Below are positions 26,847 to 35,184 of a stretch of 64,000 nucleotides of DNA, in pieces. Source of the stretch: Vibrio owensii CAIM 1854 = LMG 25443 (GTDB lineage: Bacteria; Pseudomonadota; Gammaproteobacteria; Enterobacterales; Vibrionaceae); NCBI RefSeq assembly GCF_000817815.1, contig NZ_JPRD01000025.1:108226-172225 (forward strand), written 5' to 3'. The notes under the pieces were generated by a model, which saw only the letters and a program-made list of their open reading frames with translations, did not search any database and was not told the origin of the DNA. Made by a program: the position numbers and the translations under genes. Positions within the stretch are counted from its first letter, which is position 1; each line of letters begins with the position of its first letter.

Positions 26847-27962
26847 TTGAACGCTAAACAGCAAGCAGGAAAGCCAGTAGTTCGTCTATCTGGTATTAGC
26901 AAAAGTTTCGATGGCAAGGAAATCATCGGTAATTTAAATCTGGATGTTAATCATGGTGAGTTTCTGACGATTCTTGGTCCTTCTGGTTGTGGTAAAACAA
27001 CAGTTTTACGCATGATCGCGGGCTTTGAGACGGCAGATAACGGTCAAATCGTATTAGATGACCAAGATGTAACACAGGTTCCTGCAGAGCAAAGGCACGT
27101 CAACACGGTATTTCAGAGTTACGCACTCTTCCCTCATATGACCGTATTTGAAAACGTTGCTTTTGGTCTTCGCATGCAGAAAACACCTGCTGCAGAGATC
27201 GAGCCACGAGTTATGGATGCGCTACGCATGGTTCGCCTAGAAAAAATGGCACAGCGTAAGCCTCACCAACTTTCTGGTGGTCAGCAACAACGTATCGCCA
27301 TTGCGCGTGCGGTTGTGAACAAGCCAAAAGTACTGCTGCTAGATGAATCTCTATCTGCACTTGATTACAAACTACGTAAGCAAATGCAAATCGAGCTTAA
27401 ACAGCTACAGCGTCAACTTGGTATTACCTTTATCTTCGTTACGCACGATCAGGAAGAAGCCCTATCGATGTCTGACCGTATTATTGTTATGCGCGACGGT
27501 GTTATCGAACAAGATGGCTCTCCACGTGAGATCTACGAAGAACCTAAGAACCTATTTGTTGCTCGCTTTATCGGTGAGATCAACGTATTCAACGCAACCA
27601 TGCTAGATCGTATCGACGAGAAACGTATTCGTGCAGAGATTGAAGGTGTTGAATCCGTTGTTTACTACGATCAAGAAGCACAAGCCGGTGACAAACTACA
27701 AGTACTACTTCGCCCAGAAGACTTACGAATCGAAGAGATCAAAGAGTCTGAAGAAAAAGGCATCGTAGGTCACGTAACTGAGCGTACCTATAAAGGTATG
27801 ACGCTTGATTCTGTTATCCAGTTGGATTCAGGCATGCGCGTGATGGTAAGCGAATTCTTTAACGAAGATGATCCAGATGTGGACCACTCTCTCGGCCAGA
27901 AAGTCGCTATTACTTGGGTTGAGAGCTGGGAGGTAGTACTAAATGATAAGCAAGAAGCTTAA
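26847..27962 (+). CDS. potA: Spermidine/putrescine ABC transporter ATP-binding protein PotA
   Basis: ATPase of the polyamine importer. Walker [10 protein letters not shown], signature LSGGQQQR and Walker [13 protein letters not shown] (Glu to Ser after Asp-Glu as in E. coli PotA) are present, with a C-terminal TOBE-like regulatory domain (residues ~240-370). It is strongly similar to E. coli PotA throughout. Two TTG codons are possible starts; I prefer 26847 (371 residues), since GGGAG lies 11 bp upstream and nothing suitable precedes the TTG at 26823. The 3' end overlaps potB by 20 bp. Confidence 0.93.
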   Translation: MNAKQQAGKPVVRLSGISKSFDGKEIIGNLNLDVNHGEFLTILGPSGCGKTTVLRMIAGFETADNGQIVLDDQDVTQVPAEQRHVNTVFQSYALFPHMTVFENVAFGLRMQKTPAAEIEPRVMDALRMVRLEKMAQRKPHQLSGGQQQRIAIARAVVNKPKVLLLDESLSALDYKLRKQMQIELKQLQRQLGITFIFVTHDQEEALSMSDRIIVMRDGVIEQDGSPREIYEEPKNLFVARFIGEINVFNATMLDRIDEKRIRAEIEGVESVVYYDQEAQAGDKLQVLLRPEDLRIEEIKESEEKGIVGHVTERTYKGMTLDSVIQLDSGMRVMVSEFFNEDDPDVDHSLGQKVAITWVESWEVVLNDKQEA

Positions 27963-28803
27963 TCTTCAGAACGCGATCATTACCCTAATCGTTGGTTGGT
28001 TAACACTGTTTGTGTTAGTACCAAACCTAATGATTATCGGTACAAGTTTCTTGACGCGTGATGAAGCGAACCTCATTGAATTAACGTTTACATTCGACAA
28101 CTATCTTCGCCTACTCGATCCTTTGTACGCAAAGGTGCTGATGCACTCTTTTTACATGGCGATCATCGCAACTTTGTTGTGTTTGGTGATTGGTTATCCA
28201 TTTGCTTACATCGTAGCGAAAATGCCTGAAAAATGGCGTCCGTTCATGTTGTTCTTGGTGATTGTACCGTTCTGGACTAACTCTCTTATCCGTACTTACG
28301 GCTTAAAGATTGTTCTAGGTACTCAAGGCATTTTGAACAAGTCGTTGATGGCAATGGAAATCATCGATAAGCCGATGCGTTTAATGTATACCGAAACAGC
28401 AGTAATGATTGGTCTTGTGTACATCTTGCTTCCATTTATGATTTTGCCGCTTTACTCGGCAATCGAGAAGTTAGACAACACATACATCGAGGCAGCAAAA
28501 GACCTTGGTGCGAACAAGTTTCAAACCATTACACGCGTTATTCTACCTCTGACAATGCCTGGCATTATCGGTGGCTGTTTGTTGGTTCTGTTACCTGCAC
28601 TAGGTATGTTCTACATCTCTGACCTTCTTGGCGGTGCGAAGAACCTACTGATCGGTAACGTCATTAAGAGCCAAGTATTGAACGCTCGTGACTGGCCATT
28701 TGGTGCAGCGACCAGTATCGCCCTCACCTTCGCAATGGCTGTGATGCTTTACGCTTACTACAGAGCAGGCAAACTATTGAATAAGAAAGTGGAGCTAGAC
28801 TAA
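27943..28803 (+). CDS. potB: Spermidine/putrescine ABC transporter permease PotB
   Basis: A 286-residue inner-membrane permease with about six transmembrane helices and the EAA loop [25 protein letters not shown]. It forms the channel with PotC and couples to PotA through the EAA loop. It overlaps potA at its start and abuts potC (shared TAATG-like junction), so all three are translationally coupled. Confidence 0.95.
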   Translation: MISKKLNLQNAIITLIVGWLTLFVLVPNLMIIGTSFLTRDEANLIELTFTFDNYLRLLDPLYAKVLMHSFYMAIIATLLCLVIGYPFAYIVAKMPEKWRPFMLFLVIVPFWTNSLIRTYGLKIVLGTQGILNKSLMAMEIIDKPMRLMYTETAVMIGLVYILLPFMILPLYSAIEKLDNTYIEAAKDLGANKFQTITRVILPLTMPGIIGGCLLVLLPALGMFYISDLLGGAKNLLIGNVIKSQVLNARDWPFGAATSIALTFAMAVMLYAYYRAGKLLNKKVELD

Positions 28804-29573
28804 TGGGACGCACAGTTAGATTTAGCTTTATGGCGCTGGTGTATGCATTTTTGTATCTGCCAATCATCGTCTTAATTGTTAACTCATTTAATGCCAACAA
28901 ATTTGGTATGAAATGGGGCGGTTTCACCACGAAATGGTACGAAACTTTAGTAAATAACGACAGCCTAATGCAGGCTGCATGGCACTCATTGAACGTAGCG
29001 GTATTTTCAGCGACAGCAGCAACCATTATTGGTAGCTTGACGGCTGTTGCTCTATTCCGTTACTCGTTCAAAGGTAAAGGCGCGGTAAACGGCATGCTGT
29101 TTGTCGTAATGATGTCTCCTGATATTGTAATGGCGATTTCATTACTTGCTCTGTTCCTTGTATTGGGCGTACAGCTTGGCTTCTTTACTCTATTGATTGC
29201 TCACATCACCTTCTGTCTACCGTTCGTTGTGGTAACAGTGTACAGCCGCTTAAATGGCTTTGATGTGAAAATGTTGGAAGTTGCAAAAGACCTTGGTGCA
29301 AGCGAATGGGTTATCTTGAAACAGATCATCCTTCCTCTTGCTAAACCAGCGGTTGCTGCAGGTTGGCTACTGAGCTTTACTCTGTCTCTGGACGACGTAA
29401 TTATCAGCTCGTTCGTAACAGGTCCAACATACGAAATCTTGCCATTGAAAATTTACTCAATGGTTAAGGTGGGCATTTCACCGGAAGTGAACGCCCTAGC
29501 AACGGTGATGTTGATTGTTTCTTTGGTCTTGGTAGTAATTTCTCAGTTGCTAGCAAGAGAAAAAGTGAAGTAG
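28803..29573 (+). CDS. potC: Spermidine/putrescine ABC transporter permease PotC
   Basis: A 256-residue permease with about six helices and the EAA-type loop EVAKDLGASEWVILKQIILPLAKPA. Partner of PotB. Its ATG overlaps the potB stop by one base. A hairpin terminator or attenuator separates it from the first potD gene. Confidence 0.95.
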   Translation: MGRTVRFSFMALVYAFLYLPIIVLIVNSFNANKFGMKWGGFTTKWYETLVNNDSLMQAAWHSLNVAVFSATAATIIGSLTAVALFRYSFKGKGAVNGMLFVVMMSPDIVMAISLLALFLVLGVQLGFFTLLIAHITFCLPFVVVTVYSRLNGFDVKMLEVAKDLGASEWVILKQIILPLAKPAVAAGWLLSFTLSLDDVIISSFVTGPTYEILPLKIYSMVKVGISPEVNALATVMLIVSLVLVVISQLLAREKVK

Positions 29574-29596
29574 AATCCGCTCCCGTTAACATCACG

Positions 29597-29627
29597 AAAC
29601 AGAATGGTTACATGCCATTCTGTTTTT
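29597..29627 (+). terminator. Terminator/attenuator between potC and the first potD
   Basis: AAACAGAATGG-TTACATG-CCATTCTGTTT perfect 11-bp stem followed by TT and C. It lies between potC and potD, so it can set a lower or higher level of binding protein relative to the membrane complex. Confidence 0.85.
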
Positions 29628-29675
29628 CTATCTATCGTCCAAAATTGGACAACGTTTGGTTTGGAGCTAACGTCA

Positions 29676-30707
29676 ATGAAAAAATGGGCTACTCTATTAG
29701 CTGGTAGTGCATGTGCGCTTTCTCTGTTCTCTGGTACAGCGGCAGCGGATGATAAAGAATTAGTATTTATGAACTGGGGTCCTTACATCAACAGTAATAT
29801 CCTAGAGCAATTTACTAAAGAAACTGGCATCAAAGTGATCTACTCGACTTACGAGTCGAACGAAACTTTGTATGCAAAGCTAAAAACTCATAACCAAGGT
29901 TATGATCTAGTAGTACCTTCAACGTACTTCGTAGCGAAGATGCGTGACGAAGGCATGCTACAAAAGATCGATAAGACTAAGCTGAAAAACTTCGGCAACC
30001 TAGATAAAAACTACCTAGACAAGCCTTACGATCCAAATAACGACTACTCTATTCCACACGTTGTTGCGATTACAGGTCTAGCGGTTAACGCAGATATGTA
30101 CGATCCAAACGACTTCCAAAGCTGGGCTGACCTATGGAAGCCTGAACTTGAAGGTCAAGTAATGCTGATGGACGACACTCGTGAAGTGTTCCACATTGCA
30201 CTACGCAAACTGGGTTACTCAGGTAACTCTACGGATCCAAAACAAATCGATGAAGCGTACGCAGAGCTACAAAAGCTAATGCCTAACGTTCTAGTATTTA
30301 ACTCTGACAACCCAGGCGCACCATACATGTCTGGCGAAGTTGGCGTTGGTATGCTTTGGAACGGTAGCGCAGCAGCCGCTCAAAACGAAGGCATGAACCT
30401 GAAACTTGTATTCCCTAAAGAAGGCGGTATCGGTTGGGTAGATAACTTCGCAATCTCTTCTGGTGCGAAGAACGTTGAAGCGGCTCACAAGATGATCGAC
30501 TTCCTACTACGTCCAGAAATCGCAGAGCAGATCTCAGCGGATACGGGTTATCTAACGGCGGTTGCAGAATCTAACGCTAAATTCAAAGACGTTGCACCAC
30601 TGTTCCCTTCTCAAGAAGACCTTGACCGCGTTGAATGGCAAGACTCTGTTGGCGACATGACAGTGAAGTACGAAGACTACTTCCTGAAGCTAAAAGCGGG
30701 TCAATAA
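29676..30707 (+). CDS. potD: Polyamine ABC transporter substrate-binding protein PotD, first copy
   Basis: A 343-residue periplasmic binding protein with a signal peptide (MKKWATLLAGSACALSLFSG, cleavage near AAA-DD). The mature start ELVFMNWGPYINSNILEQF and the ligand-site segments YSTYESNETLYAKLK and LWNGSAAAA are typical PotD. The ATG at 29676 follows TGGAG and gives a normal signal peptide; the frame to 29604 runs through the terminator hairpin. Very similar to the next gene, so the two arose by tandem duplication. In V. cholerae only one of the paired PotD proteins was found to matter for spermidine uptake. Confidence 0.93.
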   Translation: MKKWATLLAGSACALSLFSGTAAADDKELVFMNWGPYINSNILEQFTKETGIKVIYSTYESNETLYAKLKTHNQGYDLVVPSTYFVAKMRDEGMLQKIDKTKLKNFGNLDKNYLDKPYDPNNDYSIPHVVAITGLAVNADMYDPNDFQSWADLWKPELEGQVMLMDDTREVFHIALRKLGYSGNSTDPKQIDEAYAELQKLMPNVLVFNSDNPGAPYMSGEVGVGMLWNGSAAAAQNEGMNLKLVFPKEGGIGWVDNFAISSGAKNVEAAHKMIDFLLRPEIAEQISADTGYLTAVAESNAKFKDVAPLFPSQEDLDRVEWQDSVGDMTVKYEDYFLKLKAGQ

Positions 30708-30740
30708 TCTGATCTTGCTTAATAAGCCATCTACTAAATG

Positions 30741-30770
30741 AAAATAGGCAGCAATACGCTGCCTATTTTT
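30741..30770 (+). terminator. Terminator after the first potD
   Basis: AAATAGGCAGC-AATAC-GCTGCCTATTT perfect 11-bp stem followed by TT. Confidence 0.92.
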
Positions 30771-30958
30771 GTAATTGACTGATATAATTGTATGTTGCTA
30801 GGTTTATTTGACTCGAGTTCAAGCATTACTGCCTATTTGGGTCGTAATGTTGGTTTTCGTCGCTCAAATAAACAGGATTGTGCTTATCGCAATTTGGCTC
30901 AAACCAGTATCTGTTACTAGTATTGATTTGTCCTGTTGCTGAACAAAACGGAAATAAA

Positions 30959-31996
30959 ATGAAAAGTAAATTCTACGCAAGCGCACTGTGTGCGGCGACG
31001 CTAATCGCTACCCCTGCAATGGCTGCTGATCAAGAACTGTATTTCTACAACTGGTCGGAATACATTCCAAACGAAGTTCTTGAAGACTTTACAAAAGAAA
31101 CCGGCATCAAAGTTATCTACTCTACGTACGAGTCTAACGAAAGCATGTACGCGAAGTTGAAAACTCAAGGTTCTGGTTACGACTTGGTAGTACCGTCTAC
31201 CTATTTCGTATCTAAAATGCGTAAAGAAGGCATGCTGCAAAAGATCGACAAAGAGAAACTGTCTCACTTTGCTGATCTAGACACTAACTTCCTGAACAAG
31301 CCGTTCGACCCGAACAACAACTACTCTATCCCATACATTTGGGGTGCGACCGGTATTGGTATCAATGCTGACATGCTAGACAAGTCATCGGTTTCTAAAT
31401 GGGACGATTTCTGGGATAGCAAGTGGGAAGGTCAACTAATGCTGATGGATGATTCTCGCGAAGTATTCCACATTGCATTGACTAAGCTTGGTTACTCGCC
31501 AAACACGACTAACCCAGACGAGATCAAAGCGGCTTACGAAGAACTGAAAAAGCTAATGCCAAACGTGTTGGTATTCAACTCAGACTTCCCAGCGAACCCA
31601 TACCTAGCAGGTGAAGTATCACTTGGTATGCTTTGGAATGGTTCTGCTTACATGGCTCGTCAAGAAGGCGCGAACATCGACATCATCTGGCCAGAAAAAG
31701 GCACTATCTTCTGGATGGACAGCCTAGCAATTCCAGCTGGAGCGAAGAACGTTGATGCAGCTCATAAGATGATCGACTTCCTACTACGTCCTGAGAACGC
31801 AGCTAAGATTGCACTAGAGATTGGTTACCCTACTCCAGTGAAAACAGCGCACGACCTACTACCGAAAGAATTTGCTAACGATCCAAGCATCTTCCCACCA
31901 CAAGAAGTGATGGACAGTGGTACATGGCAAGACGAAGTTGGTGAAGCAAGCGTGCTTTACGATGAGTACTTCCAAAAGCTAAAAGTAGACAACTAA
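30959..31996 (+). CDS. potD: Polyamine ABC transporter substrate-binding protein PotD, second copy
   Basis: A 345-residue periplasmic binding protein with a signal peptide (MKSKFYASALCAATLIATPA, cleavage near AMA-AD). The mature region starts QELYFYNWSEYIPNEVLEDF and keeps YSTYESNESMYAKLK and LWNGSAYMA. It differs from its neighbour around residues 120-150 (IPYIWGATGIGINADML against VVAITGLAVNADMY), which line the ligand cleft in PotD, so the two may differ in specificity. The 5' region is 250 bp and starts after a terminator, so it has its own promoter. Confidence 0.93.
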   Translation: MKSKFYASALCAATLIATPAMAADQELYFYNWSEYIPNEVLEDFTKETGIKVIYSTYESNESMYAKLKTQGSGYDLVVPSTYFVSKMRKEGMLQKIDKEKLSHFADLDTNFLNKPFDPNNNYSIPYIWGATGIGINADMLDKSSVSKWDDFWDSKWEGQLMLMDDSREVFHIALTKLGYSPNTTNPDEIKAAYEELKKLMPNVLVFNSDFPANPYLAGEVSLGMLWNGSAYMARQEGANIDIIWPEKGTIFWMDSLAIPAGAKNVDAAHKMIDFLLRPENAAKIALEIGYPTPVKTAHDLLPKEFANDPSIFPPQEVMDSGTWQDEVGEASVLYDEYFQKLKVDN

Positions 31997-32017
31997 TCAG
32001 TCTGTCGAAATAGTTTA

Positions 32018-32043
32018 GAAAAGCGGCTTCGGTCGCTTTTCTT
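32018..32043 (+). terminator. Terminator after the second potD
   Basis: AAAAGCG-GCTTCGGT-CGCTTTT stem with a short T run, 22 bp after the stop. Confidence 0.75.
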
Positions 32044-32121
32044 GTATCTGAAGATCGCTATTTGTGGCTCAATCCATACTGCTCGAATGACAAAGCATCA
32101 GAATACAAAGTTTCAAAATAC

Positions 32122-32150
32122 AAAAAGGCATCGAATCACTCGATGCCTTT
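32122..32150 (-). terminator. Terminator of cobB
   Basis: On the minus strand AAAGGCATCGA-GTGAT-TCGATGCCTTT perfect 11-bp stem followed by TTGTATTTT. Confidence 0.88.
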
Positions 32151-32175
32151 GTTAAAGAAGGTTCTATCCGTTTAA

Positions 32176-32907
32176 TTAAGCGCTGGCTTCGTTTTCCAGA
32201 GCAAGAATTTCGTCAACCAATTTTGGCACTTCAATACTTGCTTTACCGTAACGCTTCTCTTCAAACTCACTCTCGACGGCACTTGGCTCTAAATTGATTT
32301 CAATCGTATGTGCACCATGCATCTTCGCATCATGTACAAAGCCTGCGGCTGGATAGACGACACCAGAAGTACCGATAGAAATAAACAAATCCGCCTCTTC
32401 CAGTGCCGCATATATCTCACCCATGCGCAGTGGCATTTCACCGAACCAAACAATGTGTGGACGCATTTGAGCCGGAATTTGGCAGCAATGGCATAACTCT
32501 CCAGTCTCAATGTCTTCTGAATGCTCGATGACTTGATTGGATTCGCTGCAACGCGCTTTGAGCAATTCACCGTGCATGTGAATGATATTAGCGCTACCGC
32601 CTCTCTCGTGCAGATTATCGATGTTTTGAGTGATGATAGTCACTTTGCCTTCCAACTGCTCTTCTAAGCGTCCTAGCGCGATATGGGCCGCATTCGGCTT
32701 GATATCTTCACCTTGCAGCTTTTTACGACGTTGGTTATAAAAGCTCTGAACCAAATCCGGATCACGCAAGAAGCCTTCCGGTGTTGCGACATCCTCGATA
32801 CGGTGATTCTCCCAGAGACCATCTTGAGCTCGAAATGTTTGAATACCAGACTCAGCCGAGATGCCAGCCCCAGTAAGTACGACAATATTTCTGTATGGGA
32901 AATTCAT
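32176..32907 (-). CDS. cobB: NAD-dependent protein deacylase CobB (sirtuin)
   Basis: A 243-residue cytoplasmic Sir2 enzyme that removes acetyl and succinyl groups from lysines using NAD. Motifs: [15 protein letters not shown] (NAD site), [12 protein letters not shown] and the catalytic His in [12 protein letters not shown]. Structural zinc cysteines are in KARC...[19 protein letters not shown], with [16 protein letters not shown] after them. It has the short N-terminus of the class III form. It is a single-gene unit with its own terminator. Confidence 0.95.
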   Translation of the reverse strand: MNFPYRNIVVLTGAGISAESGIQTFRAQDGLWENHRIEDVATPEGFLRDPDLVQSFYNQRRKKLQGEDIKPNAAHIALGRLEEQLEGKVTIITQNIDNLHERGGSANIIHMHGELLKARCSESNQVIEHSEDIETGELCHCCQIPAQMRPHIVWFGEMPLRMGEIYAALEEADLFISIGTSGVVYPAAGFVHDAKMHGAHTIEINLEPSAVESEFEEKRYGKASIEVPKLVDEILALENEASA

Positions 32908-33055
32908 AACCGATCCTTGTTGCTCTTTTTTATTAAGCTTAACACCGATAGAAAAACAACAATAGCAATAAGGATTAGACCATGGTCGTAAGCCTGCTGA
33001 TTTGCCTCTAATTTCTGTTTAAAAACTGATGGAATCACTCCGTCTTTCAGGCATA

Positions 33056-33083
33056 AAAAAGCCCCGCGATGGCGAGGCTTTTG
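33056..33083 (-). terminator. Terminator of the formate dehydrogenase operon
   Basis: On the minus strand AAAAGCCTCGC-CATC-GCGGGGCTTTT followed by TT; one wobble pair in an 11-bp stem, 16 bp after the last gene. Confidence 0.85.
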
Positions 33084-33098
33084 AGCAAAGATTCCGTT

Positions 33099-33515
33099 TT
33101 ACAGGTTTGGACCTGTAGACGGTCTGTGAGGCATATTGTTGCGCAGTTGGTTCATACCTTGGTACATGCGTAGGAACCACACAAGAATCGCTAGCGTTGC
33201 GAACAGCATACCTACCCAAGGGATGAAGTAAGCTACCGTGTCTAGCAAGCTGCTGTGTACCCAATAGTCACTTACGCCAACCAACACACCATTCGATGTT
33301 GCCACTGTTACGATCAATACAACAAAGAACGTGAAGTACAGGAAGAATGTGCGAATCAAGCCGTAGTAATGTGAGTTCACTACGTCGCTATCTTCGCCTT
33401 TATCCAAGCGGTAGCCCGCGTAAATGATTGCGATAACGCCTGAGATCAAAAACGTAAACGGGGTCAAACAACTCAGGATGTACGCAACCCAAATCCCGTT
33501 ATGAGGTTTGTTCAT
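33099..33515 (-). CDS. DUF4870/COG3671-like small membrane protein
   Basis: A 138-residue protein with about three to four transmembrane segments (VAYILSCLTPFTFLISGVIAII, LIRTFFLYFTFFVVLIVTVA, FIPWVGMLFATLAILVWFL). The motif SHYYGLIRTFFLY resembles the SHFRFQIRTFW-type motif of COG3671 membrane proteins. It is the last gene of the formate dehydrogenase operon and overlaps the gamma-subunit gene by 17 bp. The function is unknown; by position it may help the membrane subunit. Confidence 0.65.
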   Translation of the reverse strand: MNKPHNGIWVAYILSCLTPFTFLISGVIAIIYAGYRLDKGEDSDVVNSHYYGLIRTFFLYFTFFVVLIVTVATSNGVLVGVSDYWVHSSLLDTVAYFIPWVGMLFATLAILVWFLRMYQGMNQLRNNMPHRPSTGPNL

Positions 33516-34551
33516 TCGCTTTCGCTCCTTTTGGTTCCGTGTTTGCCGTATCTGTTTCGCCCATCGCTTCTTTGGATTTCACTTCTTCATACCAGAGATC
33601 GTGGTGTTCTTTCGCCCATGTTTCGTCAACTTCACCGGTAACCATACCTTCTAACGCACCTTCCATACCGAATAGACCGATGTAGATGTGGAAGATAAAG
33701 CCACAGATTAGAATCAGTGCCGAAATCGCGTGAACAAGGTTAGACAATTCCATATCGCGACGAGTTTGGCCGAAAATTGGGAAGTCCAGAATTAAGCCAC
33801 TCACTGCAGCGATAGCACCGAAGAAGATCAACAACCAGTAGATCGCCTTTTCACCACCGTTCGAGAAACCAGCCGATGGGTGCGTACCTTTATGTTTACC
33901 AACCATACCGCCCATTTTCATGAACCAACGGATGTCTGTCATGTTAGGGATAGATTTGCGCCACCACTTCAGTAGAACAAACACCAGCAAGATGAAGAAC
34001 AGCGGACCCATGTAGTTATGGTACTGCTTCGCCAACATAACGATGAAGCCCCAGAACTCAGTGGGTACGTACGGCTTCAAGAAGTGCTTACCGTAAACCA
34101 GCATTAAACCACTGAATGCCAGCGTTAAGAAGGTAAACGCCATGCTCCAGTGTAGTGCGCGGTCTAGTCGAGACCAGCGTTTCATCTTCTTGCCAGTACG
34201 TGGCTTGCTTAGCATCAGAGGACCAACGAAAACGTAGGCCATGATAACCATTGCGATACTACCGAAAATCGCGACAGCGCCCGCAGGAGACATCCATTTC
34301 TCTTTAAGAATGTACCAAGTCTCACCCGGAGTACTGATCAGCACACCGTGTTCCGCTGATTTCGACGTGGTATAGCCTTCTTGCCCCTCTTTGACCTGAC
34401 GCCAAAAGTCTGCACCTGCAAGTTGCGTCATCTCCTGTTGTACCACTGGAGATGTGTCTTCTTGCGCAGACGCTGGCATCGCAAAGGTCAGCAGTAATGC
34501 TGTCATCATCGACAGCATTACAAGAGACGCACGTTTAAGAGTATTTAACAT
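33499..34551 (-). CDS. fdhC: Formate dehydrogenase cytochrome b556 (gamma) subunit
   Basis: A 350-residue membrane subunit that takes electrons from the beta subunit and reduces quinone. It has an N-terminal signal-like helix, a periplasmic segment, another helix (PAGAVAIFGSIAMVIMAYVFVG), then the four-helix di-heme b core. Candidate heme histidines are in RALHWSMAFTF, AKQYHNYMGPLFF and LVHAISALILICGFIFHIYIGLFG. The C-terminal tail is cytoplasmic and charged. The family is FdhC/FdnI-like. It follows the beta-subunit gene by 13 bp. Symbols differ between species; the subunit role is certain enough, the letter less so. Confidence 0.88.
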   Translation of the reverse strand: MLNTLKRASLVMLSMMTALLLTFAMPASAQEDTSPVVQQEMTQLAGADFWRQVKEGQEGYTTSKSAEHGVLISTPGETWYILKEKWMSPAGAVAIFGSIAMVIMAYVFVGPLMLSKPRTGKKMKRWSRLDRALHWSMAFTFLTLAFSGLMLVYGKHFLKPYVPTEFWGFIVMLAKQYHNYMGPLFFILLVFVLLKWWRKSIPNMTDIRWFMKMGGMVGKHKGTHPSAGFSNGGEKAIYWLLIFFGAIAAVSGLILDFPIFGQTRRDMELSNLVHAISALILICGFIFHIYIGLFGMEGALEGMVTGEVDETWAKEHHDLWYEEVKSKEAMGETDTANTEPKGAKANEQTS

Positions 34552-34564
34552 GTGTCTCTCCTAC

Positions 34565-35173
34565 TTAGCTTTTAGTTGCGTCGTAAGAAAGATCGTTACC
34601 GTCTGTCCAACCTGCGTTTTTCGCACCGCGCTCAACCACACGTTGACGGAAAATGTCAGAAACTTTCTCTGCATCACCCGCTAGCAGTGCTTTTGTTGAA
34701 CAAAGTGACGCACACATAGGTAGCTTACCTTCAGCAATACGGTTCGCGCCGTACTTCTCACGCTCTTCTAGAGAACCTGGTTCTGTGTTTGGGCCACCTG
34801 CACAGAAAGTACATTTGTCCATTTTGCCACGCTCACCGAACGATGCTTGTTTCGGGAACTGAGGCGCACCGAATGGACAAGCGAACAGACAGTAACCACA
34901 ACCGATACAAAGATCTTTGTTGTGAAGGACGATGCCATCTTCTGTGTGCTCGAAACAGTCAGCTGGACAAACCGCCATACAAGGCGCGTCTGTACAATGC
35001 ATACAAGCTACAGAGATTGAGTTTTCGCCTGGTTCACCGTCGTTCAGTGTTACTACGCGGCGACGTTGAATACCCCACTCAAGCGCATCATCGTTTTCGT
35101 TCTTACATGCAGTAACACAGCCGTTACACTCGATACAGCGTTTGGTGTCACATAGGAATTTCATTCGTGCCAT
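34565..35173 (-). CDS. fdhB: Formate dehydrogenase iron-sulfur (beta) subunit
   Basis: A 202-residue electron-transfer subunit with four [4Fe-4S] motif sets: CDTKRCIECNGCVTACK, CMHCTDAPCMAVCP, CIGCGYCLFACPFG and CTFCAGG with a later CASLCS. It passes electrons from the catalytic subunit to cytochrome b. It has no signal of its own, so it is probably exported with the TAT-bearing alpha subunit. It sits 11 bp downstream of the alpha gene. Confidence 0.93.
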   Translation of the reverse strand: MARMKFLCDTKRCIECNGCVTACKNENDDALEWGIQRRRVVTLNDGEPGENSISVACMHCTDAPCMAVCPADCFEHTEDGIVLHNKDLCIGCGYCLFACPFGAPQFPKQASFGERGKMDKCTFCAGGPNTEPGSLEEREKYGANRIAEGKLPMCASLCSTKALLAGDAEKVSDIFRQRVVERGAKNAGWTDGNDLSYDATKS

Positions 35174-35184
35174 TGTCAGACTCC

